Of a stretch of DNA of 64,000 nucleotides, positions 34,683 through 46,750 are shown piece after piece. The notes under the pieces are model-generated. The model searched no databases. It was not told where the DNA came from and saw nothing but the letters and a program-made list of their open reading frames with translations. The translations under genes and the position numbers were made by a program. The first letter of the stretch is position 1, and each line of letters begins with the position of its first letter. This stretch comes from Boswellia sacra (Eukaryota > Streptophyta > Magnoliopsida > Sapindales > Burseraceae): NCBI GenBank assembly GCA_013180625.2, contig SNVD02013601.1:1-64000 (forward strand), in the 5' to 3' direction.

Positions 34683-36241
34683 ATGGAAGAACAAAGAGAT
34701 AGAGAAACCCATATCCTTGCAATCCCTTTCCCAGCACAAGGTCATATGAACCCTATGGTCCAATTGTCCAAGCGCCTAGCATCAAAAGGCCTCAAAGTAA
34801 CCTTAGTCATCCCCAAATCCACCCCTATATCCAATCAAAGCCAAAGCAGCTTGATCAACGTTGAGTCCATTTCCGATGGGTTTGATACAGGAGTAACAGT
34901 AGAAAACTCTGAGGCATTTGCGAAAAGCTTCCGAGTTGTATTTCCACAAAGCCTAGCCAAACTCGTTGAAAGGCATAAATGCTCAGAATATCCAGTAAAG
35001 TTTATCGTTTATGACTCACACATGCCGTGGATGCTAGATGTAGCCAGAGGATTGGGCCTCGATGGAGCTCCATTTTTCACTCAACCCTGGGCAGTTAATG
35101 CAATTTATTATCATCTTTATAAAGGGTCTTTGACAGTTCCTTCTGAAGGGTGTACGGTATCGTTGCCCGCGATGCCGCTGCTACGGTACGATGATCTACC
35201 AACGTTGATTTATGAAACTGGCGTGTACCTAGTTCATCGAAACACTGTCTTGAATCAAATGTCAAATATTCATGAACCCAAATGGATCATGTGCAACACT
35301 TACGATAGGCTAGAAGAAGAGGTAATTCAAGAATCCTTGATACGTGCATATAAAATTTCTTATCAGCTCATTTAGTCTTCAGATATATATTTTTGCTGCT
35401 GAATTGAATCCTTATATGTATAGAAATACTTGAAAAGTTCAAAGACCGTAATAGATAACTAATAGTTTCTAGTAATTAATAACATGTTTGGTAAAGAGCA
35501 TCTGTTAACTTCCTGCAGTTAGTGAATTGGATGGCGAGTCAATGCCCAATTAAGAGCATTGGACCTACAATTCCATCAATATACTTGGACAAGCGCTTGG
35601 AAAATGACAAAGATTACGGCCTCAGCCTTTTCAAACCCAACAGAGATGAAAGTATGACATGGCTAGATTCGAAGGAAATTGAATCTGTCGTTTACGTATC
35701 ATTTGGAAGCTTGGCGACGCTGGGCGAAGGGCAGATGGAGGAACTAGCATGGGGGCTGAAGAGGAGTAACTGCTACTTCTTGTGGGTAGTCAGGGAATCG
35801 GAAAAGGAAAAGCTTCCAAGCAACTTCTCTGAGGGAATATCCGAGAAGGGTCTCGTAGTGAGTTGGAGTCCTCAACTAGAAGTCTTAGCTCACAGGTCAG
35901 TAGGGTGCTTCGTGACACATTGCGGCTGGAACTCGATTCTTGAGGCTATAAGCTTGGCAGTGCCAATGGTGGCAATGCCACAATGGACTGATCAAACAAC
36001 TAATGCTAAGTTTGTTGCAGATGTGTGGCGAATTGGGGTTAGAGTAAGAGTAAATGAAAAAGGGATTGTGACAAGAGAGGAGATAGAGAAATGTATAAGG
36101 GAAGTCATGGGAGGAGAAAGAGCGAATGATATCAAAAGGAATTCGCAGAGGTGGAAAGAATTGGCCAGAAAGGCAGTAAATGGTGGTGGAAGCTCTGATA
36201 ATAACTTAGACGAAATTGTCGCCGATCTTGTAGGCAGTTGA
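34683..36241 (+). CDS. UGT74-type UDP-glucosyltransferase, intact (copy A, two exons)
   Basis: Transfers a sugar, most likely glucose, from UDP-sugar to a small acceptor in the cytosol; the acceptor cannot be read from sequence. Exon 1 is 34683-35321 (213 codons, ending LEEE before GTAATT) and exon 2 is 35519-36241 (after TCCTGCAG), giving 453 aa, normal for the UGT74 group. The conserved intron splits just after CNTYDRLEEE. The catalytic His21 sits in PAQGHMNPM and the partner Asp111 in IVYDSHMPW. The 44-residue PSPG donor box runs from Trp329 (WSPQLEVLA) through HCGWNS to Gln372 (WTDQ), the final Gln favouring UDP-glucose. One unusual point is SLAVPM where SLGVPM is common. ATG at 34683 begins MEEQRDRETHILAI, as in related UGTs. 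No stop or frameshift seen. Copies B, C and D nearby are broken relatives. Confidence 0.93.
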
Positions 36242-38040
36242 TCTTCGAACTATAATATTCTTTTTATAAAGTGATTTCGAAAATCACTTTGAAATCCAAT
36301 TTGTATGCGCATTATTATATCCGCGCACTAAGCACTATGAGCCAGATTTGATGCTCTACCCATGCCTGCTTGGGAGATCAAGTGGCCATTCTTTCTTTTT
36401 GCATAATCAAAGTAAATGATGTCAATGAAATTAAGACCGACCATCTATCAAATTCTCTCATTCAAAGTTTTGTTACGTAAGCAGTGATGTAGACAAAAAA
36501 TTATAGGATCCTTTTCCTCCCACGTGTCCTCGATAGGGGTTAAATTAAGGGGAAATAATATCCCCACGCCAGCTGATTTTTGTGATTCCAGCGAATCTCG
36601 CTGCAATAGATAAATTATATATCAGTGTGGTCCAACGCGTGCCTATAAATTATATATCAGCTGATTTTTTCGACTAGTGTTGTCTGCGAGTGTGGTATAG
36701 TATCATATCATAAGATTTATTTTACTAGTCTAAATCACACAACATGTTGATTTTTTGAGATGTACAATATGTTTAAAAGGAACTAATCACAAGATTTAGT
36801 TTTTCGAGCGTGGTTATGTTGTTAAAAGGATTAGTTTACATACATAGTGAGGCACTTAAATTTACATATCTGAGAGGAGAGGGTTTGTGACATTCCAAAG
36901 GTAATGTCTTCGAATCAATGGGAAGCGCATACTCAATAGAAATGTTGACATGATAATAACATGACGCTTCTTAATTGGTCCGAAGGCATTGCCTCCGGGG
37001 TACACAGACTCTCTTCGCTTAGAGAACTTTGCCTTGAAGGGTCCAAATGAAGTCTCGCAATCTCTCTCGCCTAAAAACATGACAACTCTCTTTGACTCAA
37101 TTTTCCCTTTGAAATTTAGAAATTTAGGCCGGATTGTCAAGGTTTTGATACATAAGCAATAATGTAAATGAAGGTGTTTATGCCTTTGTACGTAAGAAAT
37201 GATGTCAAAATTTTTGTGTTATAATTTATTAGGGAGAAGTCCACATACAACTTTGAGATTTGGTGAAACTAACAGTTGAAGACAGTTAAATTTTAAACTG
37301 ATAAATTAATCTTTGATTTTAATTTGATATATGATAATTTTGTTATTTGATAAAAAGAAATACAAATTAATTTTTTTGAAATTATACATAATTACCTCAA
37401 GTTTATGAAATATCATATACCTCCTTTACCTTTAATTTATGTCAAGTTTTATATTGTCATATCAATAAAATTAATATAGTTATGAAGTTGTCCTTTAACA
37501 TTAATATTAAAAAGTTATATTAATTTAAAATATAATGGGCTAAATATTAAATAGGTGTAATTTTTTTTCCAAAAAATTAATACTTGAGTATAAATATTTT
37601 TATTAATTTTCTTAAAAGCTATAAAAAAGTCTATTGGGCAACCATTCGCCGTAAATTTGAAGAAAAAATCGTTCTCAATCTTGTGATTCTTATTTAAAAA
37701 AGGGGAGAAAATACAGAAAATACAAAATAAAATAAAATCTTTATTAATAGTATGTCTCATATAGAACAATAAGTTTTTTTTCATCTTTATATATTTTTTA
37801 AAGTTTTTGTTGGTAAACTTTTCTAATTATTTTAATGAAAATATGTTTATACTAAATTACTAGTTTTTTTATTATATTTTTTTAATATATACTCTATTAA
37901 TTCTTGGATTCTTATACCCTTTTAATATTTAAGTTAGAAAATAATTTTGTTAATATATTAATTGTATTTATATGCATAACAAAAAACTTGATAAAAATTG
38001 ATAACAATGGGGAGAATTTGAGATTTTTAGAAATCTAAAG
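36242..38040. other. Intergenic DNA, partly duplicated downstream
   Basis: No gene. The stretch about 36,700-37,960 is a diverged copy of about 59,960-62,260. Both carry GAAATTTAGAAATTTAGGCC, TTATAATTTATTAGGGAGAA and CGCCGTAAATTTGAA-type phrases in the same order. It is part of the block that duplicated with the UGT genes. Confidence 0.65.
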
Positions 38041-38042
38041 CG

Positions 38043-38212
38043 ACACACACACACACGCACACGCACACACACGCACGCACGCACGCACACCCACACACAC
38101 ACACACACACACGCACGCACGCGCGCACGCATGCACGTACGCACGTACGCACACACGTGCACGCACGTACACACGCGCGCGCGCGCACATACATATATAT
38201 ATATATGTATAG
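38043..38212. repeat. ~170-bp (CA/CG)n microsatellite ending in (AT)n
   Basis: CACACA, CGCACG and CGCGCG dinucleotide runs alternate purine and pyrimidine almost without break, ending in ATATATATAT. The long minus-strand frame through it encodes only Cys/Arg/Val/Ala repeats and is not a gene. Confidence 0.95.
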
Positions 38213-39376
38213 GGAGATGATATTTTAACAAAAAATTTTTACACAATTTATTAACATAATTTTTAGCTATTGATCTCATAAAATCCAATTGTTGAGATTA
38301 AAAATCAATAAAATATATTTAATACTGCTAACTCATTAATCATCTCAACCATTGAATTTTTTAGATCAACGACTAGAAAATTATGTTTAGTCTTATGTTA
38401 AATGCTAATGCATTTACTGATTAACTCACTTTTTATATGCTTGATAACCAATTAAAATAATTGACTGGGACACATGTAATAAAACTATGATTGTGGATTT
38501 TGTGCATGAGACTGAGTGCATTTGATATTTGGAACACAAGTTAAAAGGTTGCCTTCGTCATTTTCTCGAACAGGTTGTACTTGCAGATTAGTAGCATCAC
38601 GTGCAGATGCTTCTCTCTTCTTGTTGACAAACCCCCCAATCTTTCAACTAAAAAAACAATGGCAGCTTAAATTAAACTAAGCCATTCAGCAAAAGCCACT
38701 GCAAAGTAATGCTATAAAATTATTAAATTCAAGAAATCATTAAACTAATAATATAAAATTATTAAACTAAAGTAGTGCTGGACAAGTCATGACCCGCTTT
38801 GAAGAAATTGTCTAGTACTTTAATAATTTACTCTTTTATGCTTTGACCGAATGCTTTTTATGCTTTGACCGAATGATATAAACCCATTAAAATTTAAAAA
38901 AAAATACTTTAAAAATTTCTTTGTGTTGTCTTCTTGGAAAAACTGTACCAACTTGGCTTGTCTTCTTCGTTGCAGAGAGCGTGAAGCTAGCTAACTAAGG
39001 GTAAAATTTATTAAGCACCATCAATTGCTTTTCAATACTTTACTCTTTTTGTGTTGCCAACTGAGTAGCAAAACGACGTAGTTTTTGTTTTTTTTTCTAA
39101 TTTCAAATTTCAAATTAAAAAAATTAATGATATTATTTGCCTTAAAATTTAAAACATAATTAAGTATATAAAATTATAAATTACTCATAATATATTTGAC
39201 AATTTAACTTTAATTTTTTTCTTTTAAAATCTCATTAAACAATTAAAAGTACTTTAAAGCATTAAATTATTTTAATCCAAACAATTTAATTTGATAATTG
39301 ATTACTTTTTAATGAAACTTTAACAAAGATGACACAATATACTTGAAAGCAGTCATCTTTAATTTTTACAAATAAA
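38213..39376. other. Intergenic DNA, no gene seen
   Basis: AT-rich. A short inverted pair near 38,230-38,390 (ACAATTTATTAACATAATTTT against AAAATTATGTTTAGTC) could be the remnant of a MITE. No coding frame stands out. Confidence 0.45.
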
Positions 39377-39384
39377 TGATGACA

Positions 39385-39575
39385 AGTAATGCTACTTTTA
39401 CAAACTATTTATACAAATTCATCCATACAAACTGACGTGACATAATATGATTTGATAAATATATATTAATAATAAATGACATTAATTAACATGGCTGATG
39501 TGGTGATCATATAGGGATGCCACATCAGTTTGTATGTGTAAGTTTGTATAAATAGTTTATTTGAGTAGCATTACT
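39385..39575. mobile_element. hAT-type MITE, 191 bp
   Basis: The left end AGTAATGCTAC and right end GTAGCATTACT are perfect inverted repeats, extended imperfectly inward (AAACTATTTATACAAA.T and CATACAAACTGA.GTG on both arms). An exact 8-bp duplication TGATGACA lies at 39,377-39,384 and 39,576-39,583. There is no coding capacity. Confidence 0.9.
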
Positions 39576-39583
39576 TGATGACA

Positions 39584-40443
39584 TTTGAAAAAAACTCTAT
39601 CATCTATTAAGTGACATTATTCAATACTACAAAAAATGAGACGAGTTTTTGAAGTTAAAACACTCATCTTCTACTCTTACACACAATGAAGACACTTTTA
39701 CATACTAACACTCATATATCCAGTGTCATTGTCTATGTGTAAATAAAAGGATGATAGATATAAATTATAACAATCATTAATGAAGTATCATTGTTTTACT
39801 TCAACATAAAAAATGACAAATAAAATCTAAACACTCATCTATTAATTGTCATAGTTCAATATTTTTGTAGTAGTATAGGCACTAACTTATTAGTTTAAAG
39901 TTTGATTGTCTTTGATTAATAGTTTAGCCAAATCTCAAAAGTGTTTGTAGACTTCTCTCTAATTTATTATAGATCATATATATATATATATATCATTTTC
40001 TTCGGTCCAAGCCAAGTCTCCCCTACAGCCGCCAGTAGTTTATAGCGCATATGCCAATTATTATAGTTGTTGATGTGGCAAAATTATGGTGATAAATAAA
40101 AAAAGAGAAGGATAAACTGGTTGTCTTGACCCAATATGCTTTTTGGTTTGGCGTCTCTTATCTTTTTTCCTAAAGACAAATGATCTCGCATCTAAGAAAG
40201 ATTGATTTTGTATTAAACATTTGAAGAATCTGAATTTTCAATATTTGATTAGAGTAAGAGCTAAGTTGATCAAGACAATAAACTTATTAATTCTTACCTA
40301 AAATTTACGGATTCAAAATTGCCTGTCGTTGGATTTTGGCTTTATCTCTATTTAATTTGTCAATTCATAGGCAATGTCAAATCCTCATCTGGCTCTTTAA
40401 ATGTTGTATGTTTGTATGTTATGTCTTAGAGTTTTGAAGAAAA
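39584..40443. other. Intergenic DNA upstream of UGT pseudogene B
   Basis: No gene. Bases about 39,910-40,120 match about 62,460-62,600 upstream of copy D (GACTTC...GCGCATATGCCAATTATTATAG against GGCACATATGCCGATTATTATAG). An imperfect inverted pair around 39,620-39,870 (ACTCATCTTCTACTC...) may be another MITE remnant. Confidence 0.5.
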
Positions 40444-41848
40444 ATGGAGGAGCAAAGACGCAGAGAGAATCATGCACCAATTTTCGAAGCGTCTAGCCTC
40501 AAAAGGCCTCAAAGTAACCCTAGTCACCCCCAAATCGTCTCCCATATCCACGCAAAGCGCAAGTAGCTTCGTTGACGTTGAGTCCATTTCTGATGGGTAT
40601 GATGTACGAGTAACAATACATAACTTTGCAGAATATATTGAACACTTGAGAGTTGTATTTCCACAAAGCCTAGCCAAAATCATTGAAAAGAGCAAACACT
40701 CTGGATATTGAGTTAAGTTGATCGTTTACGACTCATGTCAGCCATGGCTGTTAGACGTGGCCCGGGTATTTGGTGTCAATGGAGCTCCATTTTTCACTCA
40801 TTGTTGGGCAATCACCGCAGTTTACTATCATTCTTATAAGGGCACAATGGAAGTTCCTTCCGAAAGGTGTATGGTAACGTTGCCTTCGATGCCACTGCTA
40901 GCGAATAATGATCTACCATCATTCATTTGTAAAGTTGACACTTACCCGTAACTACGGAAGATTAGCGTGAAACAAATATGAAATATTCATGAAGCGAAGT
41001 GGATCTTGTGCAACACTTTCGATAAGCTGGAGGAAGAGGTAATTCAAAAGCCCCTAATGCATATTTCAAGCACGTAATTTGTTCAGTTCTGTCATAATAG
41101 TGTACTTGTTGTCGAGAATTTCTGTTAACTTCCTTTAGGTGGTAAACTGGATGGCGAGTTAGTTCCCAATTAGGAGCATTGGACCAACAATTCCATCAAT
41201 ATACTTGTACAAGTGCTTGGAAAAGGACAATGGTTTTACGACCTCAGCCTTATCAAACCCAACAGAGATGTTTGCATGTCATGGTTAGACTCAAAAGGAA
41301 ACCGAATCTGTTGTTTATGTAGCATTCGGAGACTTGGCTACATTGAGAGAAGAGCAGATGGAGGAATTAGCATGGGGGCCGAAGAGTTGTAACTGCTACT
41401 TCTTGTGGGTAGTCAGGGAATCGGAAAAGGAAAAGCTTCCAAGCAACTTCTCTGATCAGGAAAATATCTGAGAAAGGTCTGGTTGTAAGTTGGAGTCCTC
41501 AATTAAACGTTCTAACTAACAAGTCGGTGGGGTGTTTCATGACACATTGTTGGCGGAACTCAACAATTGAGGCTCTGAGCTTGGGAGTGCCGATGGTGTA
41601 CAGATCAACCAACTAATGCTAAGTTCATTGCGGATGTGTGGCAGGTTGGAGTTAGAGTAAATGAAAAAGGAATTGTGACAAGGGAAGAGATAGAGGTGTG
41701 TATAAGGGAAGTCATGGAAGGACAAAGAGCAAAATATATCGGAGGGAATTCCCAGAGGTGGAAGGAATGGGCCAAAGAGGTAGTAGATGAGGATGGAAGC
41801 TCTGATAAAATCTTATAGGAAATTGTCGCAGAGCTTGTAGGCAGGTGA
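40444..41848 (+). pseudogene. UGT74-type glucosyltransferase pseudogene (copy B)
   Basis: Same two-exon plan as copy A. After MEEQRRREN the segment holding the catalytic His (HILAIPFPAQGHMNPM in A) is deleted with a frame change, resuming at FSKRLASKGLKVTLVTPKSS. Exon 1 then has TGA near 40,709 (SGY*VK), TAA near 40,949 and more stops before CNTFDKLEEEV. Exon 2 (from about 41,140) has a stop after WMAS, several frameshifts, a disrupted PSPG box (MTHCWRNS instead of HCGWNS) and a deletion where PQWTDQ should be. The C-terminal stretch VRVNEKGIVTREEIEVCIRE (from 41,636) is still readable. No working enzyme can come from it. Confidence 0.92.
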
Positions 41849-42239
41849 TTCGTTAATGCAGATTTCTGAATCTTGAGGGATATTGATCCTCGGAATATAT
41901 TTTGTGCTTGCTTAATTAGGTCATTATTTTCAAAATTGATGCTTGGACATGTCTCAATTAATGTTGTTTTCCTTTTACATTTACACGCTTTTTTTTCAAT
42001 CAATTGGAAATATTCTTGACAATAGTTGACAAATTCTGAAAATAAAACAATCGAATTGTCAAGAAAGGTTCCAGTAAACATCTTTGCTCTTTTGTTGTAA
42101 CACAATCATTAGATAAAGTCTCCAATGCACCAGAGCATATAACCTGCCGTATATATTACTGCAAAACTTTATATTTGGGAATGTTTCCTTGCCACATACA
42201 ATTGGATGAAGAAACATTCACTCAGGGTAGAGTAATTGA
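41849..42239. other. Short intergenic stretch, no gene seen
   Basis: No transposon ends or exon recognised between pseudogene B and the kinase fragment. Confidence 0.5.
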
Positions 42240-42765
42240 TAGTTGTATGGTTCATATTGTTTCCATAAGAACAGGGAGAGAAAAGAATAAACTATTATCG
42301 GATGAAGTAAGTGACACATTTGAAAGAGTTATAACCTCATTAACAGAGGAAACCTCATTATCAGATGATGACTGAGATGATTCTCCAGCAACTTGGCCAA
42401 CAGATTCCAATAATTCTTCGGAAACACGTGACTCCACTAAATTTGGTCCATCAGCTCTAATGCATGTCCTTCACTCCAGAGTTTCCTTGTCTGAAACATT
42501 AAACAAGTCTAAATGCCCCAATCATGTGAAGTAACAATTTCAAATTGAAAACATCATTTAACGAGAAATCATTTTAAAAGTTATATATCCGGGATGGATA
42601 CATAAACAAGGAGGCTTTCACCATGTTCGGAAAGATAAAATCCATTATCTTGTTCCCACTCATAATCTCCATTAGAAGAACTCCAGAACTGGAAAACATC
42701 TGATTTACCTGAAAATAGTCCTTCCATAGCATATTCTGGCGCCATATATCCGCTGTTAAAAATGG
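42240..42765 (-). pseudogene. Receptor-like kinase fragment (cysteine-rich RLK type)
   Basis: The minus strand at about 42,765-42,600 encodes GYMAPEYAMEGLFSGKSDVF and GFYLSEHGESLLVY, kinase subdomains VIII-IX and beyond of plant CRK/DUF26 or related receptor kinases. The FGV..LEI part is deleted with a frame change. Further down (about 42,450-42,255) come ESRVSEELLESVGQ and a Ser/Asn-rich tail ending SSDNEVSSVNEVITLSN, like the C-terminal tails of such kinases. No extracellular, membrane or N-lobe sequence is present. It is a relic of a membrane signalling kinase. Confidence 0.75.
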
Positions 42766-43227
42766 GAATAATAAAATAATTAGCCTTATAATATGAAGTC
42801 ATAATCTGAAATCAATATAATGGAAGATAGGTTTAGTGAGGTTAATATGTAATCTTCCACCTCTGGCAGATAATTATATCACAAATCATCGCATTCACTT
42901 AAAAGTTTGTAGTAACAAATCAGCATACACCACTTGATGTTTGAAATTAATTTGTTTTTACATTTGCATTAATCCACTTAACAAAGCTATTAGTTAACAA
43001 ACTTGGCCTTACATGCCTTGTTATTAAATATCATTTTTTATCTTTAACTATCAAGCTAAACTTTCAAATGCAAACTTAATTGAAGAAAAATATTCTGTCA
43101 CAAAAAGAAGGCAGAAAGAAATTGCTGGGCATCACAGAAAAGAAGGCAATTTTTGAAAGAGGCGCCTTTGACTTGCCACAGATAGGAAATAAAGTGTAGA
43201 TAGAGTATATAATAGCAATAATAATAA

Positions 43228-43260
43228 TGACGACGAGACAACAACAACAACAACAACAAA
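43228..43260 (+). repeat. (CAA)n microsatellite
   Basis: A run of about seven CAA units in otherwise anonymous DNA. Confidence 0.9.
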
Positions 43261-43300
43261 GTCACTTGTTATGTTCTAACAACTCTTTTTTTATTTTTTA

Positions 43301-43832
43301 TAAGGCCCCGGTGCGACCCGTAAGACAAGGCCCGCCCCATTGCTTGTTAGGGGCGGATTTGGATCCCAAGAGATATTACCCCGGTCGGGGTGGATCCAAG
43401 GCCGAGTTTGGCTTCTAGACTCATTTGACCCGCCCTCTCCCACATTATAAAAGAGTGTATATAAAAAATTATAAAATATAGAGACTTATATGTAATTTTA
43501 AAGGATTATTTTGATAAGTTTTAATACATATATATATATGGGTGTTTTGAAATTTGACAAAGTATATAAAAAAAAAGTTTTTAAATAGAATTGGTCCACT
43601 CTACTAAAATTTATTTACATTTGTGTATAAAAATTTTTTTAAAATATAGTGGGCCTACTTTAAACAAAATTCCTATAAATTTATAAATGGATGGGGTAGG
43701 GCAGGTATAGATCCACCGAAATTTTTTTTGCCCCTCCCCGTTGAGGGGCAATGGGGTGGGGCGGGGCAGAAGATAATGCAGCAGGGCAAGGATCGATATC
43801 GGTTGTCCCGTACCCACCCCGCCTCGATTCTA
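43301..43832. mobile_element. Second GC-ended element related to the one at 31.7 kb
   Basis: GC-rich ends (GGCCCCGGTGCGACCCGTAA on the left; CAATGGGGTGGGGCGGGGCA and CCCACCCCGCCTCG on the right) flank an AT-rich core, the same build as 31,680-32,734. The word CAATGGGGTGGGGCGGG is shared. Borders and target duplication are not resolved. Confidence 0.5.
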
Positions 43833-45582
43833 AGCCTATTTATAACCAAGGTGTCTAGGTCAGCTCTCATAGTATTAGCTTCACTTTGAATTCCACCAAA
43901 TATCCTAGCAAATTCAAAGTCTTTGATGTCTTTGGGTTCATCTTATCTACACAAAAAGTAGATATTTGAATTAAATTTAATTATATAAATTGAGATGATA
44001 TTATTATATAATATAAAATTATTTATTTTAATTAATTTAATTACATAAACTGAGATTATATTATTATATAATGTAATATTATTTATTTTAATTAATATAA
44101 TTAATTTTTAAATTAATTCCAATAATTACAATATGTTGTAGTAGTCTGTAAAGTAAAATTGTAGAAGAAAAGGTGTAAATGTAGTTTTATTTTCAAAATG
44201 AAAATAGAAGATTTATTTATGTGTTTTTCAAGAGAATAAATGGATGTGCATTTTATGTTCTTCATTTTAAAATGATTGAAGATTAAGAAAAAAGTAATAA
44301 TAAAATGTAAAATTTCTTTAACTATTATAAAATAATTAGAAAATAAATTTTAATAAATAATAAAATTATAATAAAATTGCTGAATTATATTTATTTAAAA
44401 TTTAAAAAAAGAAAAGAGAAGAAAAGATAACTCAGGTGAGGGAGGTAAATGACCATGTGACTGAAGTAAGTTTGGAAACGAAAAAAAAAATGTTGATTTC
44501 AATATGGTAAATTGAAGGACTACTTGTCTGCTATTTTCCGTGTTTTCATGTGAATTTGGCTGTTCAACTATTTATTTATTTATTTTATGATTTAAGAGGA
44601 CTCCATACGGAAACCAAAATGGCTAAAACACCGGAAACGCTCATCCAAGACGGACATAGCCAGCTTTTTGCAAAAAGATAAAAGAGGATATGCAGCACTA
44701 TTTGTTTTTCTTCTTAAATTTTAGCAGATTATATTTACAGTTTTTTTCTACAAATATAACATTACAAACCGCTAAAGCAAATTATTTAAAAAGTAATTGT
44801 ATTAATTAAAATAAATAATATTTTAATTAATTTTATCCACCATATCGCAGTCAAGTGTCTTCTTAGCAAAGGCAAATTATTTGGAATTCGCCCATGAAGA
44901 ATTCGTCACACGCGTCCACATCATATTAATTATTAATTTTATCCTAATTAGATATGATCGAGAACATAAATCAGTTACCACCTCTTTTAACAGATTCTCT
45001 GTTGGCTAGCCATTAATTATCAAATATAGTTTTTAAAAGCATGTTCAATAATAAAGATGGAATGAAATTACTTTATATCCTCAAGTAAAATAAAATCTGT
45101 TGTTCTTGCAAATTAACTTGTCAAGTAAAATAATCTAATCACCTCTAATTCTTTATAATTCCTCTAGCCAACTATTTATAACATTTTTGTTCATAACTTT
45201 TAAGGAATAATTTAAATTTAAATGTACATATAAATTGTATTCATTGCTCTTAATATTTTAATAAAAAATTTAGATTACAAAACATCTTAAGTATTCAAGT
45301 ATTTTTGAACACTTATTTTAATTATTTGTGGACTCCAATAAACTAGAACCGAAACAAAAAATGCAAAAATACACAAAAATTGCCCATCCAAAGGCCCACT
45401 TGACTATTGGATCTTTTACGAAATTTTTCCAAGGCTGCTCCAAATTGGTGGCTTGACTTTTTGCTCTATTGGCTCTTCAATCAAGTGTCTTCTTGGCAAA
45501 GATAAATTTCGTATGCATGCAATGTCAAGCATAGCCGTGTGGTGTCTCCAATTTAACTTCTTATAGTGATGTCTCCAGATTT
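43833..45582. other. Intergenic DNA upstream of UGT pseudogene C, with duplicated blocks
   Basis: No gene. Block P (about 44,850-45,060; AAGTGTCTTCTT.GCAAAG...ATTTGGA.TTCGCC) and block Q (about 45,170-45,480; GCCCATCCAAAGGCCCACTTGACTA) are followed by a truncated second P (from about 45,482). Upstream of copy D the order is Q (about 60,240-60,540) then P (about 60,545-60,760). The 43,960-44,100 part has a short direct repeat (GAGAT.ATATTATTATATAATRTAA). Confidence 0.6.
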
Positions 45583-45597
45583 ACTTGAACGCCAAGT
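45583..45597. promoter_or_regulatory. Diverged palindrome upstream of UGT pseudogene C
   Basis: ACTTGAACGCCAAGT matches the ACTTGGCCGCCAAGT palindrome of copies A and D except at two bases, which breaks the symmetry. It sits about 87 bp before the ATG, as in copy A. Confidence 0.45.
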
Positions 45598-45683
45598 ATT
45601 GAGTGGTGTCTCCAAGTATTAAAGCTTTCACACTTTGCATCCCAAACCTTCAAGTGTTATGCAAAAGGTAGATTTGAAGGAAA

Positions 45684-45708
45684 ATGGAAGAACAAAGGGA
45701 TGGAGAAA
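45684..45708 (+). pseudogene. First codons of UGT74-type pseudogene C, cut by a copia element
   Basis: ATGGAAGAACAAAGGGATGG matches the start of copy A (MEEQRD). Eight codons in, the LTR of a Ty1/copia element begins. The reading continues after the element at 56,652 as THILAIPFSAQG. The five bases AGAAA are repeated on the two sides of the insertion. Confidence 0.92.
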
Positions 45709-46053
45709 TGCTGGAGAAGTCAATCCCATGTTAAGTCTTCATCGGTAGGTAAAGACTTGGGAAAGGTAGGTGACCAACCCACCTAATATTAGGTCACCAA
45801 CTTCCCACCTAAAATGTTGAATTGTAATGCAGAACTCCTCCTATAAATAGAGAACGAGTTTTGCAGAGTTTATAGATTCCAGAGAGAGTCCAAAATCCAA
45901 ATCAGAGAGTTTAGGATAGTGAGAGAGCCAAGAGAGCTCTAGGAAATTGAGCTTGGGGACTTTTTGTGTAATTCTTGTATATCAATTTTCTCTGTGAATA
46001 CGAGATATTTTTCTCCCAGAATCTGTTTTGAAGTGTCCATCGCATCCGCAACA
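45709..46053 (+). mobile_element. 5' LTR of the copia element (345 bp)
   Basis: TGCTGGAGAAGTC...CGCATCCGCAACA. Contains CTCCTCCTATAAATAGAGAA, a likely TATA box (TATAAATA) at about 45,841. It aligns end to end with the LTR at 56,305-56,646. Confidence 0.95.
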
Positions 46054-46055
46054 AG

Positions 46056-46068
46056 TGGTATTAGAGCC
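46056..46068 (+). promoter_or_regulatory. Primer binding site for initiator tRNA-Met
   Basis: TGGTATTAGAGCC follows the 5' LTR after two bases. Plant copia elements use TGGTATCAGAGC, complementary to the tRNA-iMet 3' end; there is one difference here (T for C). Confidence 0.9.
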
Positions 46069-46750
46069 CGGTTGAGCTCCTGGAGTTCCAGAACAGAGAG
46101 AGAAAAAGCAGAGAAAATTGTCCCCTATTTCTGGAAAATTTCGAATTTTCTGAAAGTGTTCAAATTTTAAATTTGAAGTATCCAGTGTGTTCGTGATATC
46201 GAGGCAATCATTCTGCAATTTTTCGGCGATCGAACAGACGCTTAGAGAAGCCACACGTGCCTTTCACCTTGTCGCGAGTGGGCGTCACTCGCTCCATACG
46301 CCACACGCTCCTTTTGCAGGTTGAAGACGACCAAGTCAGCGCCACATCATCGCCACGTCAGCAGCCACGTCAGAGACACGTCAGCTAAATTGCCACGCCA
46401 TCGAACAACGTCAGCAGTCACATCAGCACGTCAGAGAACGTAGTCACGTGTCATCCACGTCATCAGCCACATGTCCCGACCCTGCCATGTTAGCACATCT
46501 TTCACAAATTATAATTTGACCCCTGTAATTCTGGGTAATTCTTATGGACCTATAACTTTCTAAAATTTTTAGTTTAATCCTTAAAATTTTTAATTTAGTC
46601 CTTGAGATTTCCAAGCTTCGTGTTTCTTGCACAAAACGAATTTTTGAGCCCCGGAAGAGGCTATTCTACCATTTTTGACCGTTTTGGACTCAACGGTGGG
46701 CTCGAATTTTTGAAATTCAATTCCAATTTTAGTCAATTAATTGTTTTAAA

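Noticed and set aside
36862..37140. 92-codon minus-strand frame downstream of UGT copy A
   Set aside because: The corresponding sequence in the duplicate near 60.1-60.2 kb does not keep a similar frame, and no domain is seen.
37968..38288. 106-codon minus-strand frame rich in Cys, Val and Arg
   Set aside because: It is the translation of a CA/CG microsatellite; no composition or domain suggests a gene.
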